This document shows, piece by piece, positions 1-8,161 of a stretch of DNA of 64,000 bases (the first letter of the stretch is position 1; each line of letters begins with the position of its first letter). The position numbers and the translations under genes were made by a program. The notes beneath the pieces were generated by a model. That model was given only the letters and a program-made list of their open reading frames with translations, searched no databases and was not told the origin of the DNA. Source of the DNA: Burkholderia ubonensis (lineage in GTDB: Bacteria; Pseudomonadota; Gammaproteobacteria; Burkholderiales; Burkholderiaceae); contig NZ_CADFEB010000002.1 of NCBI RefSeq assembly GCF_902833085.1, positions 1 through 64,000 of the forward strand, read 5' to 3'.

Positions 1-114
1 CTGGTCGGCAACCTGATCGCCGACGTGCTCGACAACCCGGAAGATGCAGCGACGATCGAGCGCGTGCGCGCGCAGGTGGCCGAGCTGACCAAGCGTTTCC
101 CGGTCTATCGCTGA
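1..114 (+). CDS. glyA: Serine hydroxymethyltransferase, C-terminal end (partial)
   Basis: Only the last 37 codons are inside the window; they read in frame from base 1 to a TGA at 112-114 and end in [11 protein letters not shown]. That is the usual C-terminus of proteobacterial SHMT, the PLP enzyme that interconverts serine and glycine and charges tetrahydrofolate. The call rests on this short tail and on the nrdR gene starting 6 bases later, an arrangement common in Burkholderia and other proteobacteria. The catalytic lysine and PLP pocket lie outside the window. Confidence 0.85.
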   Translation: MVGNLIADVLDNPEDAATIERVRAQVAELTKRFPVYR

Positions 115-120
115 TCGCTC

Positions 121-603
121 ATGCGCTGCCCGTTCTGCCGCAGCGACGACACGCAGGTGGTGGATTCGCGCGTGTCCGAAGACGGCGCCGCGATTCGCCG
201 GCGCCGCCGCTGCTCGGCCTGCGACAAGCGTTTCACGACGTACGAGCGGGTCGAGCTGGCCCTGCCGGTCGTCGTGAAGAAGGACGGCAGCCGCACGGAA
301 TTCGACCGTCGCAAGATCGTCGCCAGCATGCAACTCGCGCTGCGCAAGCGGCCGGTTGCGGCTGACGCGATCGATGCGGCGGTCGCCCGCATCGAATATC
401 AGCTGCTCGCGACAGGCGAGCGCGAAGTGCGTAGCGAGAAGCTCGGCGAACTCGTGATGAACGAGTTGCGCGGCCTCGATACGATTGCCTATGTGCGCTT
501 TGCATCGGTGTATCGCCGGTTCGAAGACGTGTCCGAATTTGCCGACGTGATCGAAGAGTTCCGTCGCGCCTCTCCGGCTGCCAAGCCCCCGCGTAAGCGC
601 TGA
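121..603 (+). CDS. nrdR: Transcriptional repressor NrdR
   Basis: 160-residue NrdR, the repressor of ribonucleotide reductase genes. The N-terminus is a zinc ribbon with Cys3, Cys6, Cys31 and Cys34 ([17 protein letters not shown], then CSAC), followed by RRRR and the FTTYERVE segment. An ATP-cone covers roughly residues 46-136 and senses ATP/dATP. Full length is normal for the family. The ATG lies 6 bases after the glyA stop, so the two are probably cotranscribed. Expected targets are NrdR boxes at nrd promoters; none is visible here. Confidence 0.97.
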   Translation: MRCPFCRSDDTQVVDSRVSEDGAAIRRRRRCSACDKRFTTYERVELALPVVVKKDGSRTEFDRRKIVASMQLALRKRPVAADAIDAAVARIEYQLLATGEREVRSEKLGELVMNELRGLDTIAYVRFASVYRRFEDVSEFADVIEEFRRASPAAKPPRKR

Positions 604-750
604 CGCGCTGCATCGTTTCATCGCATTCCCTCCTGGTCGTTCACGCTGCGCCGATTGTGGCGGGTGTGGCTGCGCGCCGCCAGCTGGCCGTTCGGCAGAT
701 GGTGCGCCAGCGCGCACGCCGCTACAGTCGTCGCATGACGTTGACGGAGG

Positions 751-1305
751 ATGGCGATGTGGCGCAGCGGAGCAGTATGGAGGGCGGGGGGATTCACGCT
801 CGTCGAACTGATGGTCGTGGTCGCGATGCTGGCCGGGCTCGGCCTGTACGCGGCGCCTTCGTTCGAGCAGTGGCGGATGCGCGAGCGGGTCGACGCCCGT
901 TCGCGCGCGCTGCTCGGCGCGCTGTCGTTCGCGCGGGTCGAAGCGGTGCGCCTCGGCGTGCGCGTCACGCTTTGCCGGGCCGGGAACGACGGCGCCTGTG
1001 TGCGTCCCGGCCAGCGCTGCGATGACGGCGAATGGTCGTGCGGCTGGCTCGTGAGCGGACATTTCGACGAGCGGGCGCAGGTGCTGCGGCGGTATCCGCG
1101 CGATCCGTACGTGATCGTCGAGGGCGTCGCGCACGAGCTGGCCTTTGCGCCGCCGGCCGGTCAGGCAATCGGCGGCATCCTGCGGTTCGAACTGCGCCCG
1201 CGCCTGAGCGCGCACGAGGCCGATGCGCCACGCGCGTCGCGTTGCGTGCGGATCGCGGCGGGCGGCCGGGCGCGCGTCGTCGCCGGTCGTTGCAAGGCGG
1301 CCTGA
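751..1305 (+). CDS. fimT: Type IV minor pilin, FimT/GspH family
   Basis: 184-residue prepilin-like protein. A short basic leader is followed by a type III signal site G/FTLVE at about residue 14 and a hydrophobic helix (LMVVVAMLAGLGLYAA), the hallmark of substrates of prepilin peptidase PilD. The rest is a periplasmic head with several cysteines that could pair. It heads a five-gene operon of minor pilins; its stop overlaps the next start (TGATG at 1303-1307). The role is presumably pilus initiation or DNA binding as in FimT/FimU. I chose the first ATG; a start two codons later (757) is equally possible. Confidence 0.85.
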   Translation: MAMWRSGAVWRAGGFTLVELMVVVAMLAGLGLYAAPSFEQWRMRERVDARSRALLGALSFARVEAVRLGVRVTLCRAGNDGACVRPGQRCDDGEWSCGWLVSGHFDERAQVLRRYPRDPYVIVEGVAHELAFAPPAGQAIGGILRFELRPRLSAHEADAPRASRCVRIAAGGRARVVAGRCKAA

Positions 1306-1703
1306 TGAGCGCGCGGCGCACGATGCGCGGCGCGTCGCTGATCGAGGCGGCGGTGGCGGTCGCGCTGCTCGCCGTCATGATGCTCGCAGTGGCCGGCGGC
1401 CAATTCGCGATGGCGCGTGCGCAGCGCTCGACGATCTGGCGCGAACGTGCGTTGTGGCTGGCCGATGCACGCATCGAAAGCGCGCGCGCGGCGCCCGGCG
1501 CGGATGCGGGCCTCGCGGCGCTGGCCGTCGCGTCGTTGCCGGATGGCGTGATGACGATCGATGGCGGGCCGGGTGACGCCCGGCTCGCGACCGTCGGCTG
1601 GCGTGACGGCGATGCCGCGGGATGCGAAACGGTCGGCCGATCGGCGCGTTCGCCGTCATGCGTGCGGATCCCGTTCCGCGAGGTGCCGGCTAATGCATAT
1701 TGA
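1305..1703 (+). CDS. pilV: Type IV minor pilin PilV-like
   Basis: 132-residue protein starting at the ATG that overlaps the upstream stop. The leader MSARRTMRG ends in the prepilin site G/ASLIEA with Glu at +5 and a hydrophobic helix (VAVALLAVMMLAVAGG). The short head carries two cysteines near its C-terminus. Position between the fimT- and pilW-like genes matches PilV of the type IVa minor pilin set that primes pilus assembly. The next gene starts inside the last codons of this one, implying translational coupling. Confidence 0.8.
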   Translation: MSARRTMRGASLIEAAVAVALLAVMMLAVAGGQFAMARAQRSTIWRERALWLADARIESARAAPGADAGLAALAVASLPDGVMTIDGGPGDARLATVGWRDGDAAGCETVGRSARSPSCVRIPFREVPANAY

Positions 1704-2523
1704 TCGCCGAGCTCGTGCGCATACGCTCCTCGAATTGCTGATTGCGATGTCGGTCGGCCTGCTCGTGCTCGCGGCAGTCGGCGCACTGCATCATGCGCAG
1801 CGTGTCGGGCAACGCCGGGCCGACGATGCGTTTCGGATGCGCGACGCCGCAAGCACCGCATTGACGCTGATCGGCCAGCAGATTCAGATGGCGGGCTTTC
1901 AACCGCTCGACCTGTCGACGTCGCCGCTGCCGCCGCTGTTCGGGTGCGCATCGGCTCGCGCGCGCGGCGAAGATGCCCAAGTGCGCTGCGAACCGGCGCC
2001 TGCGTCGTCCGACACGCTGCTGGTTCGCTATGTCGGCGACGCAGTGTCGACGTGGCCGACGGCAAATGGCCAGGTATCGGATTGCCTGGGGCAGGGCGTC
2101 GGCGCGCCGGCGGACCGCCCGCTCGTGTCGAACCGCTTCGACGCCCACGTCAGCCCGACGACGGGCGAGCCTGAACTGTATTGCGAAGGGAATGGGCGCC
2201 TGGGGACCGCGCAGCCGGTCGTATCGGAAATCGACCAGCTGCGACTGCGCTTTCTGCGACGTGGCGAGACGCGGTTCGTCGATGCCCGCGCGATGCGCGC
2301 GGACGACTGGCGCGACGTGATTGCCGTGCATGTCTGCGTGCGGGCGCGTGGCGAACCGATGCGGGAGCGCGTCAGTCATGTCGATTGCGACGGCCGTGCC
2401 GCCGTCGCGCCGGATCGCCGCGCGCGGTTGACGCTGCATCGTGTCGTGGCGTTGAGGAATGCGTCGGCCGAGCGCGACGATCGCCGGGCCGAGACGCGGC
2501 GCGCATCCGGAGCATCGCGTTGA
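1693..2523 (+). CDS. pilW: Type IV minor pilin PilW-like
   Basis: 276-residue protein; the ATG at 1693 lies inside the end of the pilV-like gene (11-base overlap). The N-terminus RARAHTLLELLIAMSVGLL has the PilW-type helix with Glu at +5, but the residue before the cleavage site is Ala rather than Gly and position +1 is His rather than Phe. PilW proteins are the largest minor pilins, and this size fits. The Cys-rich head (around residues 80-210) is typical of the PilW family. The stop overlaps the next gene's TTG start (TTGA). Confidence 0.8.
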   Translation: MHIDRRARAHTLLELLIAMSVGLLVLAAVGALHHAQRVGQRRADDAFRMRDAASTALTLIGQQIQMAGFQPLDLSTSPLPPLFGCASARARGEDAQVRCEPAPASSDTLLVRYVGDAVSTWPTANGQVSDCLGQGVGAPADRPLVSNRFDAHVSPTTGEPELYCEGNGRLGTAQPVVSEIDQLRLRFLRRGETRFVDARAMRADDWRDVIAVHVCVRARGEPMRERVSHVDCDGRAAVAPDRRARLTLHRVVALRNASAERDDRRAETRRASGASR

Positions 2524-3065
2524 GCCGGGCCGAACAACGGGCGACGGGGCACACGCACCCTAAGCGCGTTTGCCGCGAGGCAGGGATGGCGCTGCCGGCC
2601 GTGGTCGCGGTCGGTGCGGCGATTGCGGCGCTGACGGGCACGTGGTTCGAATCCGCATTGACGGAGGCGCGCCGCACGCGCGCGCTGTCGGACCGCCTGA
2701 TCGCGTTTCATGCGGCCGATGCTGCGCTTGCCGCGTGTGTCGAGCGCTTGCGTCAGGGCTCGGCGCCGTACCTGGGCGCGGGCCTGCCGCATGCCGAGCC
2801 TGACGCTTGGCGGCGAATGCCCGCGCTGGACATGCCCGAAGCATTCACACCGTTTGCCGCATGGCCGGTGGCCGCGCAGCCGGCGCGTTGCCTGATCGAG
2901 GCGTGGCACATCGCACGGCCCGCCGCCGGTCGTGCGTACCTCGTCACCGCTCGCGGCGTCGGCGCGCATGCGTCCAGCGCTGTCTGGCTGCAGATGCAGG
3001 TCGTGATGCACGACGGCCGGATCGTCGCGCAGCGATGGCGTCGCGTCGCCGCGCAGCCCCGATGA
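2520..3065 (+). CDS. pilX: Type IV minor pilin PilX-like
   Basis: 181 residues if read from the TTG at 2520, which overlaps the pilW stop as TTGA. This start gives a leader ending in Gly before MALPAVVAVGAAIAALT, i.e. a prepilin cleavage site; the downstream ATG at 2586 would begin right at the mature residue and delete the leader, so TTG is preferred. The mature helix lacks Glu at +5 (it has Ala), as is usual for the PilX/GspK class. PilX sits at the pilus tip complex with PilV, PilW and PilE. The next gene overlaps by 4 bases (ATGA). Confidence 0.7.
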   Translation: MSRAEQRATGHTHPKRVCREAGMALPAVVAVGAAIAALTGTWFESALTEARRTRALSDRLIAFHAADAALAACVERLRQGSAPYLGAGLPHAEPDAWRRMPALDMPEAFTPFAAWPVAAQPARCLIEAWHIARPAAGRAYLVTARGVGAHASSAVWLQMQVVMHDGRIVAQRWRRVAAQPR

Positions 3066-3505
3066 GCGTGGGGGCACGCATGCGCCGGTGGGCCGGGTTC
3101 ACGTTGCTCGAATTGATGATCGTGCTGGCGATCATCGCGGTGCTGGCCGGCGTGGCGGTTCCGTCATACCGTCAACAGGCCGCGCAGGCGCATCGTACTT
3201 CAGCCGTGACCGCGCTTTACCGGGCGGCGCAGTATCTCGAGACGCTCGACGGCGCACCGCCATCCACGTTGCCGGACGTACTCGCGCATGCGCCGCCGGA
3301 CGGGCGGGCCGTCTATCGGCTGGCGATCCGGCGCCCGGACGACGGCGCATTCGTGTCCTATGAACTCGACGCGCGTCCGCTCGACGACGGGCCGATGCGC
3401 GATGACCGCTGCGGGGCGTTCACGTTGCGCTCGGACGGGACGAAAGGCAACGTGCTGCCGGACGGTGCGCGTGAATGGGAGCCGATGTGCTGGGGCGTGC
3501 GATGA
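3062..3505 (+). CDS. pilE: Type IV minor pilin PilE-like
   Basis: 147-residue prepilin with leader MSVGARMRRWAG and a textbook type IV site G/FTLLELMIVLAIIAVLAG, then VAVPSYRQQ as in PilE/pilin proteins. The C-terminal head has two cysteines (about residues 116 and 144), consistent with the D-loop disulfide. Last gene of the operon; the ATG overlaps the upstream stop. Named by position as the minor pilin PilE rather than the major pilin, because five small prepilin genes are consecutive. No pilY1 follows. Confidence 0.8.
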   Translation: MSVGARMRRWAGFTLLELMIVLAIIAVLAGVAVPSYRQQAAQAHRTSAVTALYRAAQYLETLDGAPPSTLPDVLAHAPPDGRAVYRLAIRRPDDGAFVSYELDARPLDDGPMRDDRCGAFTLRSDGTKGNVLPDGAREWEPMCWGVR

Positions 3506-3571
3506 CGTGACGCGACACGCATGTCGCCGCGCTGGCGACGCGCGGCGGCTGGCGATGCCGCGAGCCGTGCG

Positions 3572-4018
3572 TCAATCGTTGCCGGTCGTCTCGCCGTCGC
3601 TTCCTTCGCGCGATTGTTGGAAGAACCGGTAGATTTCCCACGCGGCAAAGCCGAGCGAACCCCACTTCAGCACCGGGCTCGCGCTCGCGCGCAGCAGCGA
3701 GCGCACGGGTTTCGCGAGCACCAGCGACACAAGCGAGCTCAGCATCGGATACTGGTTGACGAGGTTGCCGATGCTCGCGTTGAGGTTCTTCGCGGATTGC
3801 CCGAGCGAGCCGCCCGCGAGCCCGGGCACCAGCAGCTTGAGCCAGCGGAAGCGGGTGACGGCCTGCCGTATTTCCGCGCCGGCCTCCGCGAGTTCCAGGC
3901 GCTCGACTTCGGAGCGCAGGATCAACAACTCCTTGCGGATCGCGCGGTTCTGTGCCGCATTCAAGCGCGAATGCGGCGAGGCCGTGCGATATCGGTTGCC
4001 TGTGGCGTTATGGCTCAT
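3572..4018 (-). CDS. Conserved hypothetical protein, YqjK-position (DUF3318-like)
   Basis: 148-residue protein of unknown function. The N-terminal half is charged and helical (NRAIRKELLILRSEVERLELAEAGAEIR), the middle carries weakly hydrophobic helices (LLVPGLAGG and MLSSLVSLVLAKPVRSLL), and the C-terminus ends with FFQQSREG and an acidic tail. It is the last gene of a three-gene minus-strand cluster after the YqjD-like and YqjE-like genes, the place YqjK occupies in enterobacteria. I recall similar Burkholderia proteins labelled DUF3318. It faces the pilin operon tail to tail. Confidence 0.6.
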   Translation of the reverse strand: MSHNATGNRYRTASPHSRLNAAQNRAIRKELLILRSEVERLELAEAGAEIRQAVTRFRWLKLLVPGLAGGSLGQSAKNLNASIGNLVNQYPMLSSLVSLVLAKPVRSLLRASASPVLKWGSLGFAAWEIYRFFQQSREGSDGETTGND

Positions 4019-4061
4019 GGCGCGTCGGCGAAGTGGGTGAAGGAAACGAACGCGTGCGCGC

Positions 4062-4451
4062 TCACGACTTGCCGCGGAACAGTTCGCGGTCTTTCTCGAA
4101 TTCGGCCAGCGTGGCTTCGAACACGACCGGCGCGTTGCGCAGGCTCGCGCGCACCTTCAGCGCGCAGGCGGCGCCGGCGATCGCGTACAGCGCGGTGACC
4201 ACCGCGAGCGATTGCCAGCGATAGGTATCCCAGAACGCGATTGCGACGAGCACGGTCAGGCTGATGAGCGCCATCGTCGCCAGCATCATTGCGATGAGCC
4301 CGAGGAACAGCACGCCCATCAGGCGCTCTTTCTCTTCGGCGAGCTCGATGCCCGCGAGTTCGAGGCGCGTTTGCAGCAATCCGATCACGGAGCCGATGAG
4401 GCGACGCAACGGACTCTGGCCGGATGACTGCGAGGTGGTGTCTGTCGTCAT
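4062..4451 (-). CDS. YqjE-like / phage holin family inner-membrane protein
   Basis: 129-residue protein. An amphipathic charged stretch (TRLELAGIELAEEKERL) precedes two membrane segments at about residues 44-74 (GVLFLGLIAMMLATMALISL) and 80-99 (SLAVVTALYAIAGAACAL), then a cytoplasmic tail. This is the layout of the YqjE/holin-superfamily III proteins, which are chromosomal membrane proteins and not lysis genes despite the database name. It lies between the YqjD-like and YqjK-position genes on the same strand, 125 and 43 bases away, suggesting one stress-related transcript. Confidence 0.8.
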   Translation of the reverse strand: MTTDTTSQSSGQSPLRRLIGSVIGLLQTRLELAGIELAEEKERLMGVLFLGLIAMMLATMALISLTVLVAIAFWDTYRWQSLAVVTALYAIAGAACALKVRASLRNAPVVFEATLAEFEKDRELFRGKS

Positions 4452-4576
4452 GAATGATGTGCTTGCGCGTGCAGAAAACGGCTAAGGCAAAGCCGACCGG
4501 CATGTCGCCAGTCTCGGCTTTGGCGCCCGCGAGCCGCGTCGGGCGGCCCGCCGGCGGTTTGGTGCAGGCCGCGCGT

Positions 4577-4879
4577 TTACTTGCGGTTGACCAGCAGGCC
4601 GATCAGCACGCCGACACCGGCCGCGATGCCGATCGACGTCCACGGGTGCTCATGCACATAGTCGTCGGTCGCGCGCGCGGCTTTCTTGCCTTTCTCGACC
4701 ACGACGACCTGAACGTCGGTTGCCTTTTCCTTGGCCTGCTTCAAGCGCGACATCGCTTTCTCGCGCAGCTCGGCCGCACGGTCGCCCGTGCTGCTCGCGG
4801 CTTGCTTGAGCAGGTCTTCGGCGTCCGCAAGAACGGTTTTGATATCCGACATCAGTTTCTCCTTGTTGATTTCCGACAT
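4577..4879 (-). CDS. DUF883 family protein (ElaB/YqjD-like)
   Basis: 100-residue protein: a long charged amphipathic helix (about 1-70, rich in Lys, Glu and Ala), then HEHPWTSIGIAAGVGVLIGLLVNRK, the conserved C-terminal membrane anchor of ElaB/YqjD proteins. In Escherichia coli these anchor ribosomes to the inner membrane in stationary phase. The start is set by GGGAG six bases before the ATG; an upstream in-frame Met (MKGVA) is possible but lacks a better site. First gene of the three-gene minus-strand cluster. Confidence 0.88.
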   Translation of the reverse strand: MSEINKEKLMSDIKTVLADAEDLLKQAASSTGDRAAELREKAMSRLKQAKEKATDVQVVVVEKGKKAARATDDYVHEHPWTSIGIAAGVGVLIGLLVNRK

Positions 4880-5183
4880 TGCAACTCCCTTCATGCTGTC
4901 ATGCTGCAGTTCATATCGTAGCGAAACGCCTGCTTGCTGGCGAGCCGGGATGATGCGGCGCGGTGGCGCAAGACAACATGGTAAACGACTTGTAATGTTC
5001 AAGGGGAGCGGCAAACGGGCGGAAACGTTTCCCGACAAGGGCGCGCGCCGGACAAAAATGACAAAAATGTATGAATATCGAACGGAATAATCGTTCGCAT
5101 GGCTGTCCGCTTCCCGTAAGCTACCCGACTGTCCCGCGCGAGTGGCGCGGGGTTCACCACGCATCGTTCAAGGAGAGAACAAC
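4880..5183. promoter_or_regulatory. Divergent promoter region, yqjD-like / peroxiredoxin
   Basis: A 304-base stretch without a gene between two divergent genes. It is AT-richer than its flanks. Two perfect tandem copies of GACAAAAAT occur at 5051-5059 and 5060-5068, followed by an AT-rich stretch (ATGAATATCGAACGGAATAA). No OxyR-type or other known operator could be assigned with confidence. An AAGGAGAG ribosome site precedes the peroxiredoxin ATG at 5184. Confidence 0.5.
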
Positions 5184-5822
5184 ATGGGTCTGCGTCTTGG
5201 CGACATCGCGCCGGATTTCGAACAGGATTCGAGCCTCGGCCGCATCAAGTTCCACGAGTGGCTGGGCAACGGCTGGGGCGTGCTGTTTTCCCATCCGGCG
5301 GACTACACGCCGGTGTGCACGACGGAACTCGGGCTGACCTCGAAGCTGAAGGGCGAATTCGAGAAGCGCAACGTGAAGGTGATCGCGCTGTCGGTCGACA
5401 GCGTCGAATCGCACCAGGGCTGGATCAACGACATCAACGACACGCAGGCGACGGTCGTCGGCTTCCCGATCATCGCGGACGCGGATCGCAAGGTTTCGGA
5501 GCTGTACGACATGATTCATCCGAACGCGAACGAGACGCTCACCGTGCGCTCGCTGTTCGTGATCGATCCGAACAAGAAGGTGCGGCTCATCATCACTTAT
5601 CCGGCGAGCACCGGGCGCAACTTCGACGAAGTGCTGCGCGTGATCGACTCGCTGCAGCTGACCGACAACTACAAGGTCGCGACGCCCGGCAACTGGAAGG
5701 ACGGCGACGACGTGGTGATCGTCCCGTCGCTGCAGGATCCGGAAGAGCTGAAGCAGCGCTTCCCGAAGGGCTTCAAAGCGGTGCGCCCGTATCTGCGTCT
5801 CACGCCGCAGCCGAACAAGTGA
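5184..5822 (+). CDS. 1-Cys peroxiredoxin (Prx6 family, LsfA-like)
   Basis: 212 residues. The peroxidatic motif HPADYTPVCTTELG places the only cysteine of the protein at residue 45; the absence of any resolving cysteine and the long C-terminal domain (GNWKDGDDVVIVPSL) define the 1-Cys Prx6 class. It reduces hydrogen peroxide and organic peroxides in the cytoplasm. The start at 5184 follows an AAGGAGAG site; an in-frame ATG 42 bases upstream lacks one. Monocistronic, ending in the strong terminator at 5914-5951. Confidence 0.94.
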   Translation: MGLRLGDIAPDFEQDSSLGRIKFHEWLGNGWGVLFSHPADYTPVCTTELGLTSKLKGEFEKRNVKVIALSVDSVESHQGWINDINDTQATVVGFPIIADADRKVSELYDMIHPNANETLTVRSLFVIDPNKKVRLIITYPASTGRNFDEVLRVIDSLQLTDNYKVATPGNWKDGDDVVIVPSLQDPEELKQRFPKGFKAVRPYLRLTPQPNK

Positions 5823-5913
5823 GCACGGCGCGCCGCATCGCGCGGCGCGCGCTCGCGGCTGCAGGCAGTCCGCCCGCCGGCTCACGGCGAACGGAACCGC
5901 TCCGCTCATGGAC

Positions 5914-5951
5914 AAACGGCCTGCCCGGCATCGACGCCGGGCAGGCCGTTT
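5914..5951. terminator. Bidirectional rho-independent terminator
   Basis: A 13-bp perfect stem (CGGCCTGCCCGGC at 5917-5929 pairing with 5936-5948) with a 6-base loop ATCGAC, flanked by AAA on the left and TTT on the right. It sits between the convergent peroxiredoxin (+) and glutaryl-CoA dehydrogenase (-) genes and can serve both. Confidence 0.9.
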
Positions 5952-6002
5952 CGTTTGCGGCGCGCCGTGATGCGCGCGCCGGCCACGCGGTGGCGGGCGC
6001 GT

Positions 6003-7190
6003 TCAGAAGAACGCCTGGATGCCCGTCTGCGCGCGGCCGAGGATCAGCGCGTGGATGTCGTGCGTGCCTTCGTACGTGTTGACCACTTCGAGGTTTACGA
6101 GATGGCGCGCGACGCAGAACTCGTCCGAGATGCCGTTGCCGCCGAGCATGTCGCGCGCGAGCCGCGCGATGTCGAGCGCCTTGCCGCACGAGTTGCGTTT
6201 CATGATCGACGTGATCTCGACGGCCGCGGTGCCTTCGTCCTTCATGCGGCCGAGCCGCAGCACGCCTTGCAGGCCGAGGGTGATTTCGGTCTGCATGTCG
6301 GCGAGCTTCTTCTGGATCAGCTGGTTCGCGGCGAGCGGCCGGCCGAACTGCTTGCGGTCGAGCACGTACTGGCGCGCGGTATGCCAGCAGGCCTCGGCGG
6401 CGCCGAGCGCGCCCCAGGCGATCCCGTAGCGCGCGGAATTCAGGCACGTGAACGGGCCGCGCAGGCCGCCGACGTGCGGCAGCCGGTTTTCCTCGGGAAC
6501 GAACACGTCGTCGAGGACGATTTCGCCGGTGATCGACGCGCGCAACCCGACCTTGCCGTGGATCACCGGCGCGGACAGGCCCTTCCAGCCCTTCTCGAGG
6601 ATGAAGCCGCGGATCGTGTCGTGGCCGTCTTCCTCGAGCTTCGCCCAGACGACGAACACGTCGGCGATCGGCGAGTTCGTGATCCACATCTTCGCGCCGG
6701 ACAGCGAATAGCCGCCGGGCACCTTTTTCGCGCGCGTGATCATGCTGCCCGGATCGGAGCCGTGGTTCGGCTCGGTGAGGCCGAAGCAGCCGATCCATTC
6801 GCCGGTCGCGAGCTTCGGCAGGTATTGCTCCTTCTGCGCATCGGAGCCGAACTCGTAGATCGGCACCATCACGAGCGACGACTGCACCGACATCATCGAC
6901 CGGTAGCCGGAATCGACGCGCTCGACCTCGCGCGCGATGAGGCCGTAGCTCACGTAATTGAGGCCGGGGCCGCCGTACTGCTCGGGGATCGTCGGCCCGA
7001 GCAGGCCGAGCTCGCCCATTTCACGGAAGATCCCGACGTCCGTGCGTTCGTGGCGGAACGCCTCGGTCACGCGCGGCGCGAGCTTGTCCTGCGCGTATGC
7101 GCGCGCGGCGTCGCGCACCATCCGCTCGTCCTCGGTGAGCTGCTGGTCGAGCAGCAGCGGATCGTCCCAATGAAAAGTTGCAGCGCTCAT
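6003..7190 (-). CDS. gcdH: Glutaryl-CoA dehydrogenase
   Basis: 395-residue acyl-CoA dehydrogenase of the glutaryl-CoA type, which oxidises and decarboxylates glutaryl-CoA to crotonyl-CoA in lysine and tryptophan catabolism. The C-terminus [17 protein letters not shown] carries the catalytic Glu (about residue 374); [16 protein letters not shown] and [11 protein letters not shown] are the flavin and substrate segments. The ATG at 7190 follows GGAG; an upstream in-frame ATG (7211) would add seven residues. It is divergent from an IclR regulator, with an inverted repeat between them. Confidence 0.95.
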   Translation of the reverse strand: MSAATFHWDDPLLLDQQLTEDERMVRDAARAYAQDKLAPRVTEAFRHERTDVGIFREMGELGLLGPTIPEQYGGPGLNYVSYGLIAREVERVDSGYRSMMSVQSSLVMVPIYEFGSDAQKEQYLPKLATGEWIGCFGLTEPNHGSDPGSMITRAKKVPGGYSLSGAKMWITNSPIADVFVVWAKLEEDGHDTIRGFILEKGWKGLSAPVIHGKVGLRASITGEIVLDDVFVPEENRLPHVGGLRGPFTCLNSARYGIAWGALGAAEACWHTARQYVLDRKQFGRPLAANQLIQKKLADMQTEITLGLQGVLRLGRMKDEGTAAVEITSIMKRNSCGKALDIARLARDMLGGNGISDEFCVARHLVNLEVVNTYEGTHDIHALILGRAQTGIQAFF

Positions 7191-7233
7191 CGTGTCATCT
7201 CCTGATCCCATGCCTATGGTTCACTTGACTTGC

Positions 7234-7250
7234 GTTCCGCTGCGCGGAAC
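7234..7250. promoter_or_regulatory. Perfect inverted repeat, probable IclR-type operator
   Basis: GTTCCGC-TGC-GCGGAAC: 7-bp perfect arms with a 3-base spacer, centred in the 94-base gap between divergent gcdH and the IclR gene. IclR family proteins bind palindromes of this size near their own genes. Likely controls both directions; the link to the adjacent regulator is inference. Confidence 0.7.
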
Positions 7251-7284
7251 AATGTTTTGCAAATCGACCTCAGTGTAGCACCGG

Positions 7285-8076
7285 ATGACGCTTTCAACCA
7301 TCGACGACCAACCGATCGACGAGCGCAAGTTCGTCGTCGCGCTCGCGCGCGGCCTGGACCTGCTGCGCGCGTTCCGGCCCGGCGAGACGATGCTCGGCAA
7401 CCGTGATTTCGCCGAGCGCACCGGCCTGCCGAAGGCGACGGTGAACCGGCTCGCGTATACGCTGACGGTGCTCGGCTACCTGCGCTACGACGACACGCTC
7501 GGCAAATATGCGCTCGACGCGGGCGTGCTGTCGCTCGGCTTCGCGCTGCTGTCCGGCGCGGGCACGCTGGACCTCGCGCGGCCGCACATGCAGGCGCTCG
7601 CGCGCGAGATCGGCGCGGCGGTGTCGCTCGGCTGCCGCGACGGGCTCGACATGATCTATCTGGAGACGATCCGCAGCGAGACCGCGCTGACGCTCGGGCT
7701 CGCGCCCGGTTCGCGGCTGTCGATGCTGACGAGCTCGATGGGGCGCGCGTATCTGGCGGTGCAGCCGGAGGACGTGCGGCGCGCGCTGTACGCGGAGCTG
7801 CACCGGGCGGCCGGCGCCGGGCCGGACGCGGACGCGCTCGTCGGCGCCGCGCAGCAGGCGGTGGCCGAGTTCGCGTCGGGCGGCTGCTGCTATTCGTTCC
7901 GCGCGTGGCACGCGGACGTCAACGCGGCGGCCGTGCCGTTTCGGGAGCCGCGCGAGGGGCGCTGGCTGATCCTGAGCTGCAGCGGGCCCGCGTCGTCGAT
8001 GGGGGAGGGCGTGTTCCGGTCGCAGGTGGGGCCGCGCCTGAAGGCGCTGGCGCAGCGGCTCGGGCAGGTTGCTTGA
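7285..8076 (+). CDS. IclR family transcriptional regulator
   Basis: 263 residues. The N-terminal winged helix (about 15-75) contains ALARGLDLLRAF, then GNRDFAERTGLPKATVNRLAYTL, the IclR recognition helix; the C-terminal effector domain includes GSRLSMLTSSMGRAYLA and the SCSGPASSM end. Divergent from gcdH and probably regulates it in response to a glutarate or lysine-pathway intermediate. Many pseudomonads use a LysR protein (GcdR) for this, so effector and sign are unknown here. Confidence 0.88.
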   Translation: MTLSTIDDQPIDERKFVVALARGLDLLRAFRPGETMLGNRDFAERTGLPKATVNRLAYTLTVLGYLRYDDTLGKYALDAGVLSLGFALLSGAGTLDLARPHMQALAREIGAAVSLGCRDGLDMIYLETIRSETALTLGLAPGSRLSMLTSSMGRAYLAVQPEDVRRALYAELHRAAGAGPDADALVGAAQQAVAEFASGGCCYSFRAWHADVNAAAVPFREPREGRWLILSCSGPASSMGEGVFRSQVGPRLKALAQRLGQVA

Positions 8077-8161
8077 CGCTGCCTGGGCACTTCCCGGTTG
8101 TGCATCCGCCGAACGGCGCTCATCATCGGTCGCCTGACGCGCGAATACGACGAGGTTCGCC

